DNA of 64,000 nucleotides from positions 68,737,056-68,801,055 of the forward strand of contig CM039184.1 of the NCBI GenBank assembly GCA_008360975.2. The letters are read 5' to 3'. Positions within the stretch are counted from its first letter, which is position 1; the number at the start of each line of letters is the position of its first letter. The notes under the pieces were generated by a model. It saw nothing but the letters and a program-made list of their open reading frames with translations. It was not told where the DNA came from and did not search any database. Origin of the DNA: Lichenostomus cassidix (lineage: Eukaryota; Chordata; Aves; Passeriformes; Meliphagidae). The position numbers were made by a program, and so were the translations under genes. Of the stretch, positions 37,101 through 52,100 are shown piece by piece.

Positions 37101-40100
37101 TGTTGCCCATTGTGTCTTTGGGCATCCTAACACACAGCCATAGAAAGGCCATTGTGTCTGCATATTCAGTGGGACTCACCTACAGCACAGTATTTAATGA
37201 ACAAAAGGTTTCATATGACTTGTGTAAATGCTTATGAGGGGCAAAGACTTATCAATTGTAAGAAACTCTTTAACTTCCCATTTTATTTTTTTTCCCTTTT
37301 TTCTTCTCCCTCTTTTTGCACTGGATGAAGCAGGTATGAATTTTTATAATTACAGACAGGTCATCTTAGCTGTCTCCTGCAGAGAGAGAGCACATCCAAC
37401 TTTAGGACCAATCTGATTTCAGCCACTGAAATGCTGCCTATGAGAATAGTGGATTCAGTAACCAATCCAGAAGAGATGACATTACAACCTTCACCAAATG
37501 TAAAGGATTACATTTGTGCCTGGTTAGAAGCACAGGCAGAGGCCCTGAAATCCTCATTTTTTACCCTCAGCTCACAGAAGAGTGAGGGAAGGTATAGGAA
37601 AATGAAGGGAGGAAAATGTTGTTCTGTCTCCCCATTTCCCCAGTTCTCTCTTTTGCTCGTTTGTCTGCAGAAGCCTATCTATGCTTACTGTGGAGCATAA
37701 TACAGTATTAACAACTTGTACAGTTTGAACCTTGAATCTTTCAAGATGTATTTTCTTGTTTGGGCAATTGGCTCAGGGTCTCTGCTTTGTGGATTTGGAT
37801 TTTCTTTATGTGGTTTTGAGACCTTTTTTTCCCCTGTTTCGTTTTGGTTTTGCTCTTTAAAGCAAGCATCTAGCCTTTGTGATTGCACATAAAAGGTTGA
37901 AGGGCATGTTGACTGCATCGTGCCAGTTCAGAAACCAGGAGAGAGAATCTGACCTAAATATATCACATTTTTAATATTTGATGATTTTAAATCTCATAAG
38001 TTGGGGTATAACTCATGATATACAAGCATATGAAATTGGTAACGGTTTCATCACAAATATAATTAAGCCTGTTTTTATACATGCATTAATACGTACATTT
38101 TTGTACATTGGTTGCAGCATCTAATAAATAGTTGGGAATTTTGTCACTTAAATCGAGAAATGCAAAGTAAGGCATAATAATTTCATTAAGATGTTTCTTC
38201 TCCTTGATTCCTGTCATTCTAAAACTGTGACCTGGTTCTATGCTGAATTAGTATGAAATGCAGAGATCAGTGGTGCACAATGAGACCATGGCTGCATGTG
38301 TCAAACCCTGTGGCTACCATGAATTCTGGTGTGATTTCTGAGGTCTATCACAATTCATATTGTTAAAACTCATTTTTGTGGGGACTGCTTTATTATTTTA
38401 TATTTGCTGGTGTCCAGATACAGTGTAGACATTTCCTAAAAAGGAAGATCTAAAAAGAGAAAGGTTTGGCCTGAATCATAATTCTGTCACTTGAAGGACT
38501 ATTAATTTAGTGTCATTATTAGAAACTTCATAAATAATCATGAATGTACTACAAATCACCATATTATTATGGATCTTACAAAGATTTAGGCAATTCTGGT
38601 TTAACACAAATTATAGAGGAAGGCAGGTTGGGAGGTGAGAGGTCAGTAAGCTACTCTGTGTTCAAAGTAATTTCATTTAGAGAGTATAATTGCTTAATAA
38701 GACTTCAGGGCTTAACGGAATAAATAAATTAAAAAAACAGAGTGCATGTTGCTAGAGATTGGTGATTAGTGTATGACCTTCACCACTAATTGGAATCAGA
38801 GCCATGAACTCCCAGGTTCACTGGTGGCTCCATCTGCCCTCACGTGGGAAGGGCAAATCAAGACAGTGGGCGTCCTTCAGAGAGTGTGGTTGCTCTGAAG
38901 AAAAGGGAAATAGAGACCAAAACTGCATGGAGAGAATAAATTTGCAGTGAAGCAGCTTGCAAAAGGAGCATCCTCGTGGTACAAAAGTTCAAAGTTAAGG
39001 ATTTTCCAGACTCTGGTTAAAGTTAGGGCCCAGTTTTGTTGTGTGCGGTATCACGGTGATATCCAGATTTTGATTACACTTCTGGTTCTGTATGGGCTGG
39101 GTTTCCACCTTCTGGCTTTTTGCCACTTTTACTCCAAGCAACAGCTTGACATGCCAAAGATTAAAATCTCCTGGGGAGTGTGAGATTGAACTGAGTGTAG
39201 TTTCATTTTCAGGTCACTCAGAATACCTTCAGAAAATAAGTTTACACATCATGAAGTTTTATTTGTAATCAAGACTATGAATTTTGCTGTTAAGGTGCAC
39301 GTGCAGCTGTCTACCACCATTAATTACCAAGATTTCTGTTTTCAGGTGGATGTTGAACATGACCCTCAAACTGCATACATTACACTTGTGATTAATAACA
39401 CCAACACATTGCTCTCAGCAAACATCACAGATCTTATCCTCCTGGACAACATCACTGGTCTACATGTTCAAAAAACCAGTGGCAATAAGACCACAGATGG
39501 CATACAGATTTACAGGAAAAGATTCTTGCAAGGTAACAAAATCTGCAGTGAAATACCGCTGATTACATGTGTCAAAGTGCATCTGTTCAAATAATATTAT
39601 TTATTTATTTGTAGTGGTGTAAATTCTTTGGTTATCAGTTAATATAGGTGAAAAACTCGGGGAAAGGTTTTGGGCTGCAGTTTCCAATTCTGTCAACTCA
39701 CTGTTAACTGTTTTGACTTCCGCCTTTGAACTGCTTCCAGTCTCCCAGGCACAGGACTGAGCCTCCTGGGCTTTTTAAAAGTTTCTGCCATCAAAAATGA
39801 GAGAGAGTTTTTCACAATAGTATTTGTTCATTTTGCATATTTTTAAAAACTTCTGCAAAAACCATTTTCATCATATTTTGAGTCTTCTTTAGCCAAGTGT
39901 GGCAGCTTGGCTTGCTGAGGTATTGAGGTGTATTGGAATTGCAAAAGGCCACGCAAACAAGGAAGATAATTCATCAGAAATGAGGCAACTCTTCTCAGTA
40001 TCTGTTCCCTCCAAACTGAACAAATTACAAAGTCAAAGCAAGCAATAGAGAGATAAACCTGTTCCAGTTTTGAAGTCAGTTTGTTCCTTTTCTAATTGGT

Positions 40101-43100
40101 AGCAGTTGAATCAGTGCACACAGATTAAATTTTATCTTTCTTGGTTTCTTCATCTCCTTTTTCCTAATCACAAGCATGTTAAAAATGAACAGCTTGCTTT
40201 TGGGAGTCATGATATTTCTCCAGGAGTTTCAGAAGTGTTTGCTGATATCTGTTTATGATCAGACTGTCTATGGTTATGATAATTTTATAGTGAAAGATTT
40301 CCAAATAGAAGAGGGAAATAAGTAAACTTGAGGCTGCTGTCTGATTGCATTTGGATAGCCAAACTCCGTTTCTAATAACAGCAGTGTGAGCAGTGGTACT
40401 GATTGCAGGACTGCTCTTTTTGAGAAAATCAAGGAATTTCTGGCTTTCAACAGATATTTCCTGGAAACAATTATGCCTGAGAAAGAATAGAAAAATAGCT
40501 TGCATAACTGATCCAGTAAGCCAAGTTGGAGCTGCTACGTAATTTATTTATAATTACTGAATCTGGAATTGAAGCTAGCTTTTATGGACAAATCAGCGTG
40601 AAAAATACAGAAGTGGAAGAAAATCCAGCAGAACAGATTTCTGCATAGTTTGAGGTTTGGTCATTGCTATATTAATCCTGAAGTCAGCCCATACCTTGCC
40701 ACTAGGGATGGACTGAAAGGCTGTATCTACACTGGCCTGTGTATTGTCATGCTTAATGTTGTCCCTAATAATTTTTCAGTACTTCAGTGCACTAAGAATC
40801 AAAATTCACCTGAAAGCTGTCAGAGTTCTCTTTGGTTTCAACAGGAGGAGAATCAACAGGCTAGTGGTTAAAATGTAGTCAGCCCATGTTATAATAAAAA
40901 AATACTTTAAGTATCTCATGTAGTGTTTTAGTATCAAAAATAATGCTTTTGGGTAGGTTGGATTGCAGTTTCCAGATCCTGGGCTGAATTTGCATAAGTT
41001 CTTGTACACAGCAGCTATGAAGGATGTTGCTGAGCTCAAGTGGCCATGAACTGTCTGCTCTGGATGTGTGGCATCTGTTATGTCAGAAAGGAAAAGCTCC
41101 TGTGCTGTCCCAAGCCTTCCCCACAGATCTTTGAGAAATTCTTGTGGAATGAAGCAAATGTATCCATATCCCTGTTTTAATAGGTGGAGAACACTTTGCA
41201 ATCAACTACTCTGCACTGCTTGATGCAGAAGAAATGTGGCATGGCAGGGTTTTGACACTGCCGGCGAAACTAACTTTCAGGAGTTCATCACAGGTATTTT
41301 ATTCACAAATTTATTCTGCTCTTCACAATTTTTGTAAAAAAACAGTCTCCAAGGTGGTTCTTGTCTGCATAAACAATGAGGCCATCATGTAATGAAATGA
41401 AACTCTTAAGCTCTCTGTTTACACTGAATTTATAAATGCATTAATTATTCTTCATAGCTTAAGAAGTCATAGATTTCCTCATGTAAAGTATTTTTGTGTG
41501 TTGTCTTGTAGCCTTTCTTTCCACTTTTCATATTTCTCTCCAGTTTATTGATCTATCCTGGAAATGTGTCCCTCGTACTTACATGTGTATTCCTGAACTC
41601 TATGAGAGATTGAAAATTTTGCCATATTTTTGTAATAAAATAATTTCTTTTAACTGAAAAACAAGTAGCAGCAAAGGAAAACCTCATTACTCATGAGAAA
41701 GACGCCTTTTAGTATAAGAGTTTTCAAGGTCTAAAAGATTTTTCAGAGAAGCTGAGAAATCTCAATCCTTGCTCATTTTTGAGAGCTCTGTTGCATGAGA
41801 CTCTGAAACAACTGGTCTGATGCTGGAATGAGCCTGGCTTTGAGTAGGAGACAGGACAAGCAGTTTCTGCTAAAGTAAATTTTTTCAATTCTTAAATACG
41901 CCTTGATGGTTTTTCTGTGCTTTTCATAATTACATGTAATGATAATGTGCAGATGTATTTTCATTTCAATTGCCTTTCTCCTTGGTTTTGGAGGACAAAA
42001 TGGTCGGTGTGTGTGGGAGTGGTACTAGAGTGGTGGAGAGGAAAACTTCAAAAAAACTGGCATGGTTAAAGTAGAGACATATGTACTGACTGTGGCTCCT
42101 GTTCTGTGCATTTTCAGTTAGCCCAGATTTCATAGGCACAGAAAAATAAAATACTGTGTGCACTGGGAGATCAGAAGGGGAATGTATCCCACCAAGCAGC
42201 TGCTTCCATGTCTTTTAGTGTTAGCCTTAAGTACACTGCATTTTCCTATCAGATTTATTTCAGCTTTAAGCTTAATGAGAAGTATAGCTTATCTTCTAAG
42301 GAGAGGCTTTTCTAGACACCCTAGGCTGTTTGCCAGTGGATTCTGCCTTTTTTTAATACAGGTAATTTTTTGTATCTCTCTCAGAATAAAACACATCTTG
42401 TATCATTGACAGCATCATTCACCATAACAGAAGAAGAAAAGACCAAGGTAAATTATATTATTTGTTATTACATTGACTCCCTTGCTTATACTTATAGACA
42501 ATCTAAGGTAAATCCTAGGAGCTAAGGATGTACTTGTGTACTTGTGTGTCAGCTGTTGGCTAGTAATCTTACACAAGTTCTGCTTTCTCGGATTTTCAGA
42601 AGACAAAAACAGGACTCAAGATAAGGGGTCTTTCTTTTGTGTTAAACCAGCAATATTTAGTGTGGAAAATCTAAAAATGCCATTTTAATCTAAAAATACT
42701 CCTTGCCATGTTCTTTAGTTTGAAGAATTTTCCAGTCACAGGAAACTGTGATGAGGAGTATGCTCATAGTGTGCCTAACCACCATGAGAAAGCTTTTTGC
42801 TTTTCCAGAAGGGTAAAGTTATCCACCACCTGTTGAGGAAAAGTTCTACATGATGCCGATATTCAAGCTGGAGAAATAAAACTGCAGGAAAAGGGGTGTA
42901 GTTCATGCTTGCCTTTCATTTTTTAACTAGTCATTCTTCAAAATGACTTTCTGTTCTTGGCTTCTGAAGTAATGGGGTTTTTAAGAGGCCAGATAAACCT
43001 TCAAAATTACATTGATTGCAGCAGTGTTATTCTAGATAATTTTTTTTATTAAAAAACTCTCCCTTTCATCCATCAGTTTCATTTCTAGAGTAATATCTTC

Positions 43101-46100
43101 ACCAAACTTGTTTTTCTTTCCCAACCTCTCATTAGCTTGACAAGCTGCTGTTGTAAGGGGTCATTTTTACAGAAGCTGCAGCTTGGTTGGCAAGGGCATT
43201 GGGATTATTTGTGTTCAGGCAGAAGTAAACAGTTTACTTTAAAACAGAGTATTTTTGCCGTGGCTGTGCTGTTTGAAATCTAAAGTGTATGTGGATGGAG
43301 CTTGCCGGAATAGGTCCTGAGGAATTGACACTCATTCCTTCCAAAGACCTGTCCCATGAGTTTCTCTCTGCCTTTGGAATAAGTAATCTATTTGAAGGTT
43401 GGGCTCAGAGGCCTCTTGTTCCAGTATTCTCTTCTGCTAAGGATCTCTGCCTTCTCAGCTTTTATTATTGTTATAGATACATCTGGACATGGCTTTCTCA
43501 TAATTGAAGATCCAAGTGCCTATTCTGTTAAAATGAAAGCCATAATTAAACACAATATGATGTAAAACTACACATAAGTTAGAGAACTCATTGTCCCTGA
43601 ATAAAGATCTAGTAATATTTAAAAGGATTGGACATTTAGTATAGGTAAGAATTACAAATGGACTTGCCATAAATCTGTTTTTTTGGAAACTCTTGGAGGT
43701 GTAAACCGTGCAGTAGCTGACTGGGTTAGAAAAATAGCTTCATGAATGGTTTTCTGTAAAGTTTGGTGTGAATTGATCTGCAGAAGTTACTGATGTCTAA
43801 GCTAAGACTGTAAGCTACATTGGTCTTAATCCACCATGAAAATTCTTGCAATCTGTTATTATACATAAAACCTTTTTAGTGTGTTTATTATTTTTTCCAA
43901 TCTGAACTTGATAGTTAGACTTCAAAAAGTTTTTGTGAATTATTCCATAGGTGGGTAAAATTAGCTCAGCTGCATTTGAACTTAGTAAATGAACAGGTTT
44001 TGTAATTAAAATGTGTAGTAAAAATGTGTGGAAAATATTGTAAATTTTTGGAAAATAAAGCTTAGAAATTATGGAACACATCATGTTTCACATGCATAAT
44101 ATTTGACTTTGGGCTGTGGCCAAGCATAAGGTGTTTTGGAATGAAATCAGTTTGTGCAAGGAAATTAGGATTAGCTGAAAAAGGTGTGATGTATTGTATT
44201 TCATTCATATTGTCAGCTGTCATAAATCTCTCCATCTCAGATTTTATTTATTAAAAATGATTCTTTAAGCCTGTTCGTGGGTATGTTAAAACCAATGCAC
44301 TTATATGACTAAGTGGATAGTAGATGTTGACTTCAGGATTGACAGGTGAAGAATTAATTACATAGTCATGGCAGTGTCATGCTACATTGATCCCATCAGC
44401 TTTCACATGGTTTGCTTGCACACTTAGACACTGTGCTTTTCTTTAAAGTTTTACAAATCCTATGAATTTCTCTTCTGTGCCACTGGAAGAAACTGCTTGG
44501 TTGCCTGGAGCAAGGTAATTTTGTGGGTTATGAAAAAAATACGAGTGTTTTTCATCTGAGTGTCTGTGCCAGATGTCTTTCAACAGTGCTTCAGGGCCTG
44601 TGATAACCTTGTGCCTCTGCCCTTGGCTGGGGCAGTTTGATGCTGAATGGGACACTAGTGGAAAGGGGAGTTCTCCCATCTAAGCATGTTGCATGGGATT
44701 GATAATAATTCCTTTGATCTGATTTTTATAAGGCTTGCTTCCCTCAGCATCATGCAAAGCAGTTGGGAGCACATCAGTTCTTGAAAGAACACACAGATGT
44801 ATGTTGGTTCAGTGGCAGTTCAAGGGACAAGAGCCAAACCCTTCCGATCTATGAAGGGAGTAAACACTGGATTAGAGAAAGGAGTTACTTAACGTACAAA
44901 ATCATCTTTCAAATAAATTGAGAGATATTTTTATGCAAAGTGTTGCAGCTTTAACTGAGCACAAGTAACTGAAGGGCAGTTCAGTCAGAGAGGGAGAGAG
45001 CTGGTGCTGATGATTATATACCTGTGCTGTGTTTTCTTAATGGTTGGCCATGGTACAAGGGAGCACAATGGAAGCAATTGACCAAAGCAGTAGGAAGCTA
45101 CATCAAGAAAAAACATTCAGACAATGTGTTGGTAATTACACGTGGAACTAATTACACGTGCACTTCTTTTCCTTTTCTTTCTTGTTTCTGTTTAAAACTT
45201 AAGGATACTGAAAGGCACTGCTGGATTGGTGGGCTGAGGCCAATTGTGTGAGGTCTAACAAGGCCAAGTGTTGGGTCCTGCCCTTGGGTCACAACAGCTC
45301 CCAGCTGGGCTACAGGCTGGGGCAGAATGGCTGCAAAACTGCCTGGTGGTAAAGGACCTGGGGGTGCTGGTTGATAGCAGCTGAACATGAGCCATTGTGT
45401 GCCCAGGTGGCCAAGAAGGCCAAGGGCACCTGGCTTGGATCAGAAATAGTGTGGCCAGTTGGACCAGGGTAGTCAGTGTACCACTGGTGTGGTCATACTT
45501 AAAGTCCTGTGTCCAGTTCTGGACCCCTCACTGCAGGAAAGACATTGAGGTGGTGGAGCAAGTCCAGAGAAGGGCAGTGGACCTGGTGAAGGATCTGGAG
45601 AGTAAATCTTATGAGGAGTGGCTGAGGGAGCTGAGTGTGCTTAGCCTGGAGAAAAGGAGGTTCAGGGAGAGACCTTATCACTTTCTACAGCTACCTGAAA
45701 GGAGCTGTAGTGAAGGGAAGTCACTTCTTCATTCTCTTCTTGAAGTCACCTAGTGACAGGACAAGAGGAAATGGCCTCAAGCTGTGCTAGGGGAGGCTCA
45801 GATTGGACATTGGGAAGAATTTATTTACAGAAAGGATTGTTAAACATTGGAACAGGTTGCCAGGGAGGTGGTTGAGTCACCAGCCCTGGAAATGTTCAAG
45901 AAATTACTGGATATGGCACTTAGTACTGTGGTCTAGTTGAAAGGTGGTGGTGATTGGTCAAAATTTGGACTTAATGTCCAAGTTTAAGATCAGTGATCTT
46001 AGAGATCTTTTCCAACCTAAATGATTATATGATTCTGTATCAGAAGAAATTTAGCACATGGCTGGCTTACTCAGTTAAATACTTAGTCCCAAAACATTTT

Positions 46101-49100
46101 AGTGAACCTCAAAGTGCTTCTGAGTTTCATTATTTTAGAGTAATAACATTAAAAACACAAAATAAAAATTAAGAACAAACAAAGCATGCCTCTGTCAGGG
46201 CAACTGTTGATTCTGTGTGTACCATGCTGTGACATAAACCTTGGATCTTCTTGGAACTGTGAAATAGTAGCTATGTCTCGGTGATCTTGATATTGACATC
46301 ACTGCTTAATTCAGCTGGAAAACATTTAAATCAATGAGTGCTGAGTATCTCTACCAGCTTTGAGAAGCTGAACCTGTGAAACAGCAAAGTCTGACATAAT
46401 GCAGTTCCTTTCAGTTAGATATATGACAGATCATCTGTGTACAAAATTATTAGAGAGAGAAACTATGCAGTAAAGGATAAAATTCTGCTGTTAAATTGCA
46501 ATAAATTATTTTCTAGTTGTGGGCCATGTTTGAGTATTGCTTCTGATGCAGAGTTACCATTAACTCCATGGAATGCTGTCAGGTTTCTGCCCCAAGAGAG
46601 GACCAAAGCCAGCTTGCAAGCAGCATGTTAATTATTTACAGTTCCAAGCCCCAGCAGAGTGATTAGTTTGTGGTAAAACATTATACTGATAGCTGTGCAA
46701 TGTTTTTTATTGAAAGATCTTGTAGAACTAATCAAACACTGAATTTTACTACAAAGAGCATGAAGTAAAAATTAATTTTTAATGCAATTCAATTTAAAGA
46801 TTAAGTTAAGAGCTAAAGTGAAAGGCTTACAAAGTTGTTATCTGACTCATGGTTCCAATGTTCCTGCCACTCTTTTCTGACTCAGGCTAATGCAGAAACT
46901 GCAGGGTTGCATACAGATTGGGTGGGTTTGTGAGCTGTCAGTTCCATGTGTATTCTGAACTCATATTGATACTTTTTCCCAATGGTGTCTACTCAGTTTC
47001 ACTGAATCAAGAAATGGCCATTTATTAAACTAGCCAACATCTGACTGACTTTTCAGAGCCTATGAGCAGCATCAAATGCCATCAATTTCAATGAGACTTT
47101 TTAGAAGAGTTTGGCAACTTTGGAAAATAGGCTGTTAAATACAGGACACCCAAAAGTCACAGCAAAAAAATTCAGTCTGTGGAGTTCTTTTGCCTGGAAT
47201 TACACAGGAATTTGGACTCAGTGAACAAAGCAAACTGTGCTGAGTTGGAAGCCTATTGAAAATACACACTTTCTTGAAAATATTCATCAAGATGTAGTAA
47301 AAACATAATGTGGAGAAATCCTGAAGTTGTGTGAAGCCACTTAAAAATAATTTACTGTTTCCTTACAGTTACAATCTTTCAATAACTGCTACAATCTGAT
47401 CTTTATATGTATTTAAAATATTTTTAATTAAATGGTCTTTTAATTTCAGATCTTATACAGCCATGCCATCAGTGCTGCAGGGTTCTTCATTGCTTTTTTT
47501 GTTTCCCTTGTGTTGACATCTGCTGTTTTCTTCATCATTTACCGAACCCAAATATTAAAATGGAGTTTCTGTGGTAAAAACCAGGTGAGTTGTACTGTCT
47601 GTGAGGGTAGGTTATTTAATTTTTTTCGCTGATCAGATGTGATGATACAACTTGCTAACTAAGATTGTCTGAGGAGTTTTTGAAGATGAATAAAAAGCTG
47701 TCAAGTGATGAATTTGGCTCACAGGTAATGTAATCTCTAGAACCTCCAACCTTTAGTACAGTCAGATTTAGAAGTGAGTGTAAGAATGATACCCTGATCA
47801 AAACAACTGCTGTCAGTGTCTTGATGTTGGCTCTAGGTCAGAGGGAGGTTACCCTTTGCCTGTTAATTTCTTTCCATATTCTTCTCTTCCTCCCCTCTGT
47901 TCCTCAGAATTAGAAACAGGATATCTCTCAGTTATATGCAGTTGCCAAGGGAGTAGCCAATTTATCTTGAGCACAGCAACTTGGGTACAAGTTGGTTTTT
48001 TTTATGATTATGAGGAATAGTGATTTGAATTTTGGTTTTAGTTTCGTCAGTGTGCATTAATATCTTCAGTGATGAAGCAAAACAGATGGGATTGGGGATG
48101 GAGCATTTTCATTGTTCTGTGCAAGTTTTAAGAAAGTATTTCAGTACATACTGGACCAGAGGAAAAAAATACAGAATCTGATAAATATGAATCAAGTTGG
48201 TGCTATTCGAGCCCTTTCTTCTGTTAATTGTTTTTGTATTTATGCAAAATAGAACAACTTCACTGGGAGGGAGCTAGAGACCTCAGTCAGAATAGTACAG
48301 TGATTGGAGCAGTCCTAAGAGAGGTGTGCTGAGAGGTTTGTACCCCTTGTCTGCCCAGATGGTGGTGGATCTCTCATCCCTCTGGACTGACCAGAGTAGC
48401 TCACAAATCACTTGCAGCCTTTCTGCAGTTGAAAATTACACCATCAATAACATTTTTTTTTGGTCTGATAAATTAATCTATTTAAATGAAAAGGATGTGG
48501 CTTGTGTCTTTTTTCAAAAGAAACTGTAATAATGGAGTAGTAAAAAAGGTCCACCTTGGTTTAGCATCAGATATTTGTAGTTGGGTTTTTGCACAATAAT
48601 ATTATTAGCCCTCAGTCTCAAGTCTTTGTGAACTGAGTCACTTCCATTATGCATAGGATTAGTTTTTCCATGTTGTTGACCTCATAATACTGTAATCTTG
48701 CCACATGTAATTTGTATACCATGGCAATTTTAAAAAAAAATTATTCAGAAAGTTTGAAGTGGAAGATAACTTCCTAGATGACTTTCACAAATGTTCTGTG
48801 TTCTCCATTTCTTCATCTGTATTCCAGATCAGTTATATACTAAAAAAGATCAGTCTGAAATAAAAGTAGTATGTTTGATTTCAGATATGTGTCTAAATTG
48901 GACAACCTCTTTATACTCCTTCCAGCTCTGCAGTTTGACAATAAGTAGAAACCCTCTCAGCCAGAGTTAAACTGCAATAAAATTAGGTCAGACACACATT
49001 ATACATTTTCTTTATAATCTAAAGTTTGCAACTTTTTCTCTCTCTCTCTCTCTCTTTTTTTTTTTTTTAGGAGATACAGCCTGAACTCAGCCAAAATCAC

Positions 49101-52100
49101 AAACTGGAGCATTCTCAGTTTAATTCAGGTGATCTCTTTAGTGAAGATATAATGATGAATGACCAAATCATCAATATTCTGTCCTTTGAAGAACCTGGGA
49201 ACATGCTTCAGGCTTTAGAAGAGTAAGAATTCACTGCTGTTATATCTCATTATTTTTATCATCAGCCAAGCCTTTGAATATGCTTTGAGTATCTGCCCTT
49301 TATTGGTTTTTCATAGTGTCTGTTTACACATATTACTGCACTACCTTAGGTTTTTGAATTGTTTTAAACCATCATCTGTGGGAATGGAAAGCCATCATAT
49401 TTCATATTGATTCACCTGCAGAAGTCACAACTCCATCTAGGCCTTAGACATGCAAGTTTTCTAATCCAGATAAATACCTTGCTTTGTCTCTCTGTGGTTC
49501 ACTAGGTGAGGGGAAACCTCTTGGTGTGCAAGAAAATATTGAAACACATTCTAAACACATTCTACTTTCAAAAGGGTCGCTTTTGTCCTAGAAAAGAGCC
49601 CCTGCTAAATGCCAGCATTACTGTTCAGCAGTGTAGTTTGAAAACACTTGGATCAGAGTCTAAAGTGGGACAGTTCATAGTGCTGTCAGAAAGATACCAT
49701 GTACCTGCAATGGGTGGGACCACTTGCTAGAGCACAGACACTCTCCTGATAGTGTCATAAAAAGGTTTTTTGATAGAAACATGCCACTGTTAAAGGCCAT
49801 CTGTTCTTCAGCTGAATTTTATAAGAAGGTCTGATGTGAGGACGAGTGGATGTTGTTTATGCAGTCTTACCATTACCTCCTGGTAAGTGAGGTTAAAGGC
49901 AGTGTTATCAACTATAAAATCTGTAGAAAAGTTACAAGACCATGGATCTAATTTTCTTTCTTAAAGGGTAACTAACAACATTATTATTTTTTGCCTTTCC
50001 CTGATAATTGGGAACTTATGTCTGTAAGTTGCACATTGGTCTTTGCTTTTATAACTGTATAGCAGCTCAGGCTTTGAGAAGACCTATCCTGAAAATCATT
50101 ATGTGGATATTAAGAAGAACAGGATCAAACATTTTTTTTAAACTCACTTTAGTATTAACTTATTTTGGGGATAGTTAGTATCTTGCTAGGTGGAAAAAAA
50201 TTGCTGGACTATTTTCAGATACATTATGGATTGGATTGCAAAGATTGTTGCAAATCTTTGGAAAGGTTTACTTTTATAATGGGTTTATTTCTAAACCTAT
50301 AAAACAGGATTCATATCTTACTTTGAATATGTGTCCAGGGGCTAAAGTTTATACTAAATTAGTGTGTATGTCTCTTGCTTCCTTTTCTTTCCTCTGTTTC
50401 TATTTTCTTTACCTCTAAAGAGGTAGAGCATTGCAGTGAATAAAGTAGATGCCCATTACTCAACACTCACTAACCTGCTTCACCTTCTAAGCTATCCTTT
50501 CCTTTTTCCAGGATGAGGATAGCAGATAGACCACAAAGGTATCCAGAGTTACAGTGATTCCTGCTATGAAAGATGGTTGAAAGGGTGATAGGTATTTTCA
50601 GCCAACCAAAATCATCTTGCTTGCACACCGGCTTGGTAATTCCTTCTGCATGTTTTGATGCAGATATGTTTCATTTTTGTCTACATGACACATATACAAG
50701 CTTACCAGCATAATTGATAACATCCTTTTCATTGCACTGTCATGGTTGGAATTATTCTGATGTTTCAGATACAAACAACAAAAATAGTCTGAGAAGTAAG
50801 AGCCACATGTTTTTTTCTTCTTTGTAACATAAAGCTGTGTTGTCTTTTATGAAGTGACAGTGCCAAATCATTTAGGAGATACATCAGGAGCATGTGTTCA
50901 ATATTTATGGACAGGGACAGCTTTGGAGTGTACACAGTTTGCAGTGTCAGGAGGATTGGCTAGAGAACAAAACATACTTTTAATGTTTCATAAGGAAGCT
51001 TCTTGGTTACTCATTTTGTGAATTTTCTCTTAATAAGTCATATCCTTGGTGTACATTATGCAGCAAAATAGCTTGGCTTTTATTCTCAGTAGGTTCCTTG
51101 CTGTGTATATTACTGAATATTGGTGTCTGGGCAGTGAATACTAATGAGGGGAAGCTATATGATTTGAGTATTTGACATGCACACTTAGAAGATCATGTTC
51201 CAAAATGTTGTGGGTCTCTTTTTCTGTATGTCCAGAGGAGAGTATGAAGAGAGCTGAGCAATTTGGGTTTGTGTCTAATGTGATGGAGCTTGACCATACT
51301 CATAGTCTCAAAAGACACAGATAGGTTTAAGGGAACTTAATTTCTTTAAATGACTTTTCTCTATACACTTTTTAATGTTCATTTTGTGCAGCTATGCTTC
51401 GTTGAGTTTGTCAAAGCTGTAGCTGAACTTGAACCTGCTTGTTGATACACAATACATACTGCCAGTTACTTTGGTAAATGAGTAAGTAATATGTGTACAT
51501 TGCAGCTGATTTTCTTCCTGTGGTAGAGCACACTGGAACCAATGTACTAGAGAACAGAATCAAGCTATTTTCATAGAGCCTTGACAGAAAAATAGAAACA
51601 ATTTACCACGACTTTAGAAGTTCACTTTTTCTTTCTAAATGTAAATTTCTTGCTGTACCTGTCTTGATTTGCTATGGAGCAAATGTTCTTTTTTTTTTTT
51701 TTTAAACCCTGTATTCAAATGGAAAGTAGAATCACAGAATCATAAAATGTTAAGGAGTTGGGAGGGACCTTAGAATTCATCTGGTCCCAGCTGCCCCTGC
51801 CCTAAGCAAGGACACCTCCCACCAGACCAGCTTGCTAAAGGCCTTATCCAGCCTGGCTTTGAACACCACCAGGGACTGGGTAGAAATGATCACATTGTCA
51901 CAGCACCTAGACTTGGAAATAGTGTAATTAAAATTTTGGAATTTTTGATGCATATTCAGTACTCTTGTTTTTGTGAAATGTGTGCATTGCAGGAATGTAA
52001 GTATAAATAATAATCACATTGATATAACAATAAGATGCAGTGAATGCTCATGGTATGAACTCCACACCCTGCATTTGTAGATCTGTGTTAGGAATGCTGT

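Noticed and set aside
37431..37700. 89-codon open frame on the plus strand in EVC2 intron 4
   Set aside because: Exons 4 and 5 are continuous in phase; no recognisable protein.
45397..45753. 118-codon open frame on the plus strand
   Set aside because: Part of the CR1 remnant, not a host gene.
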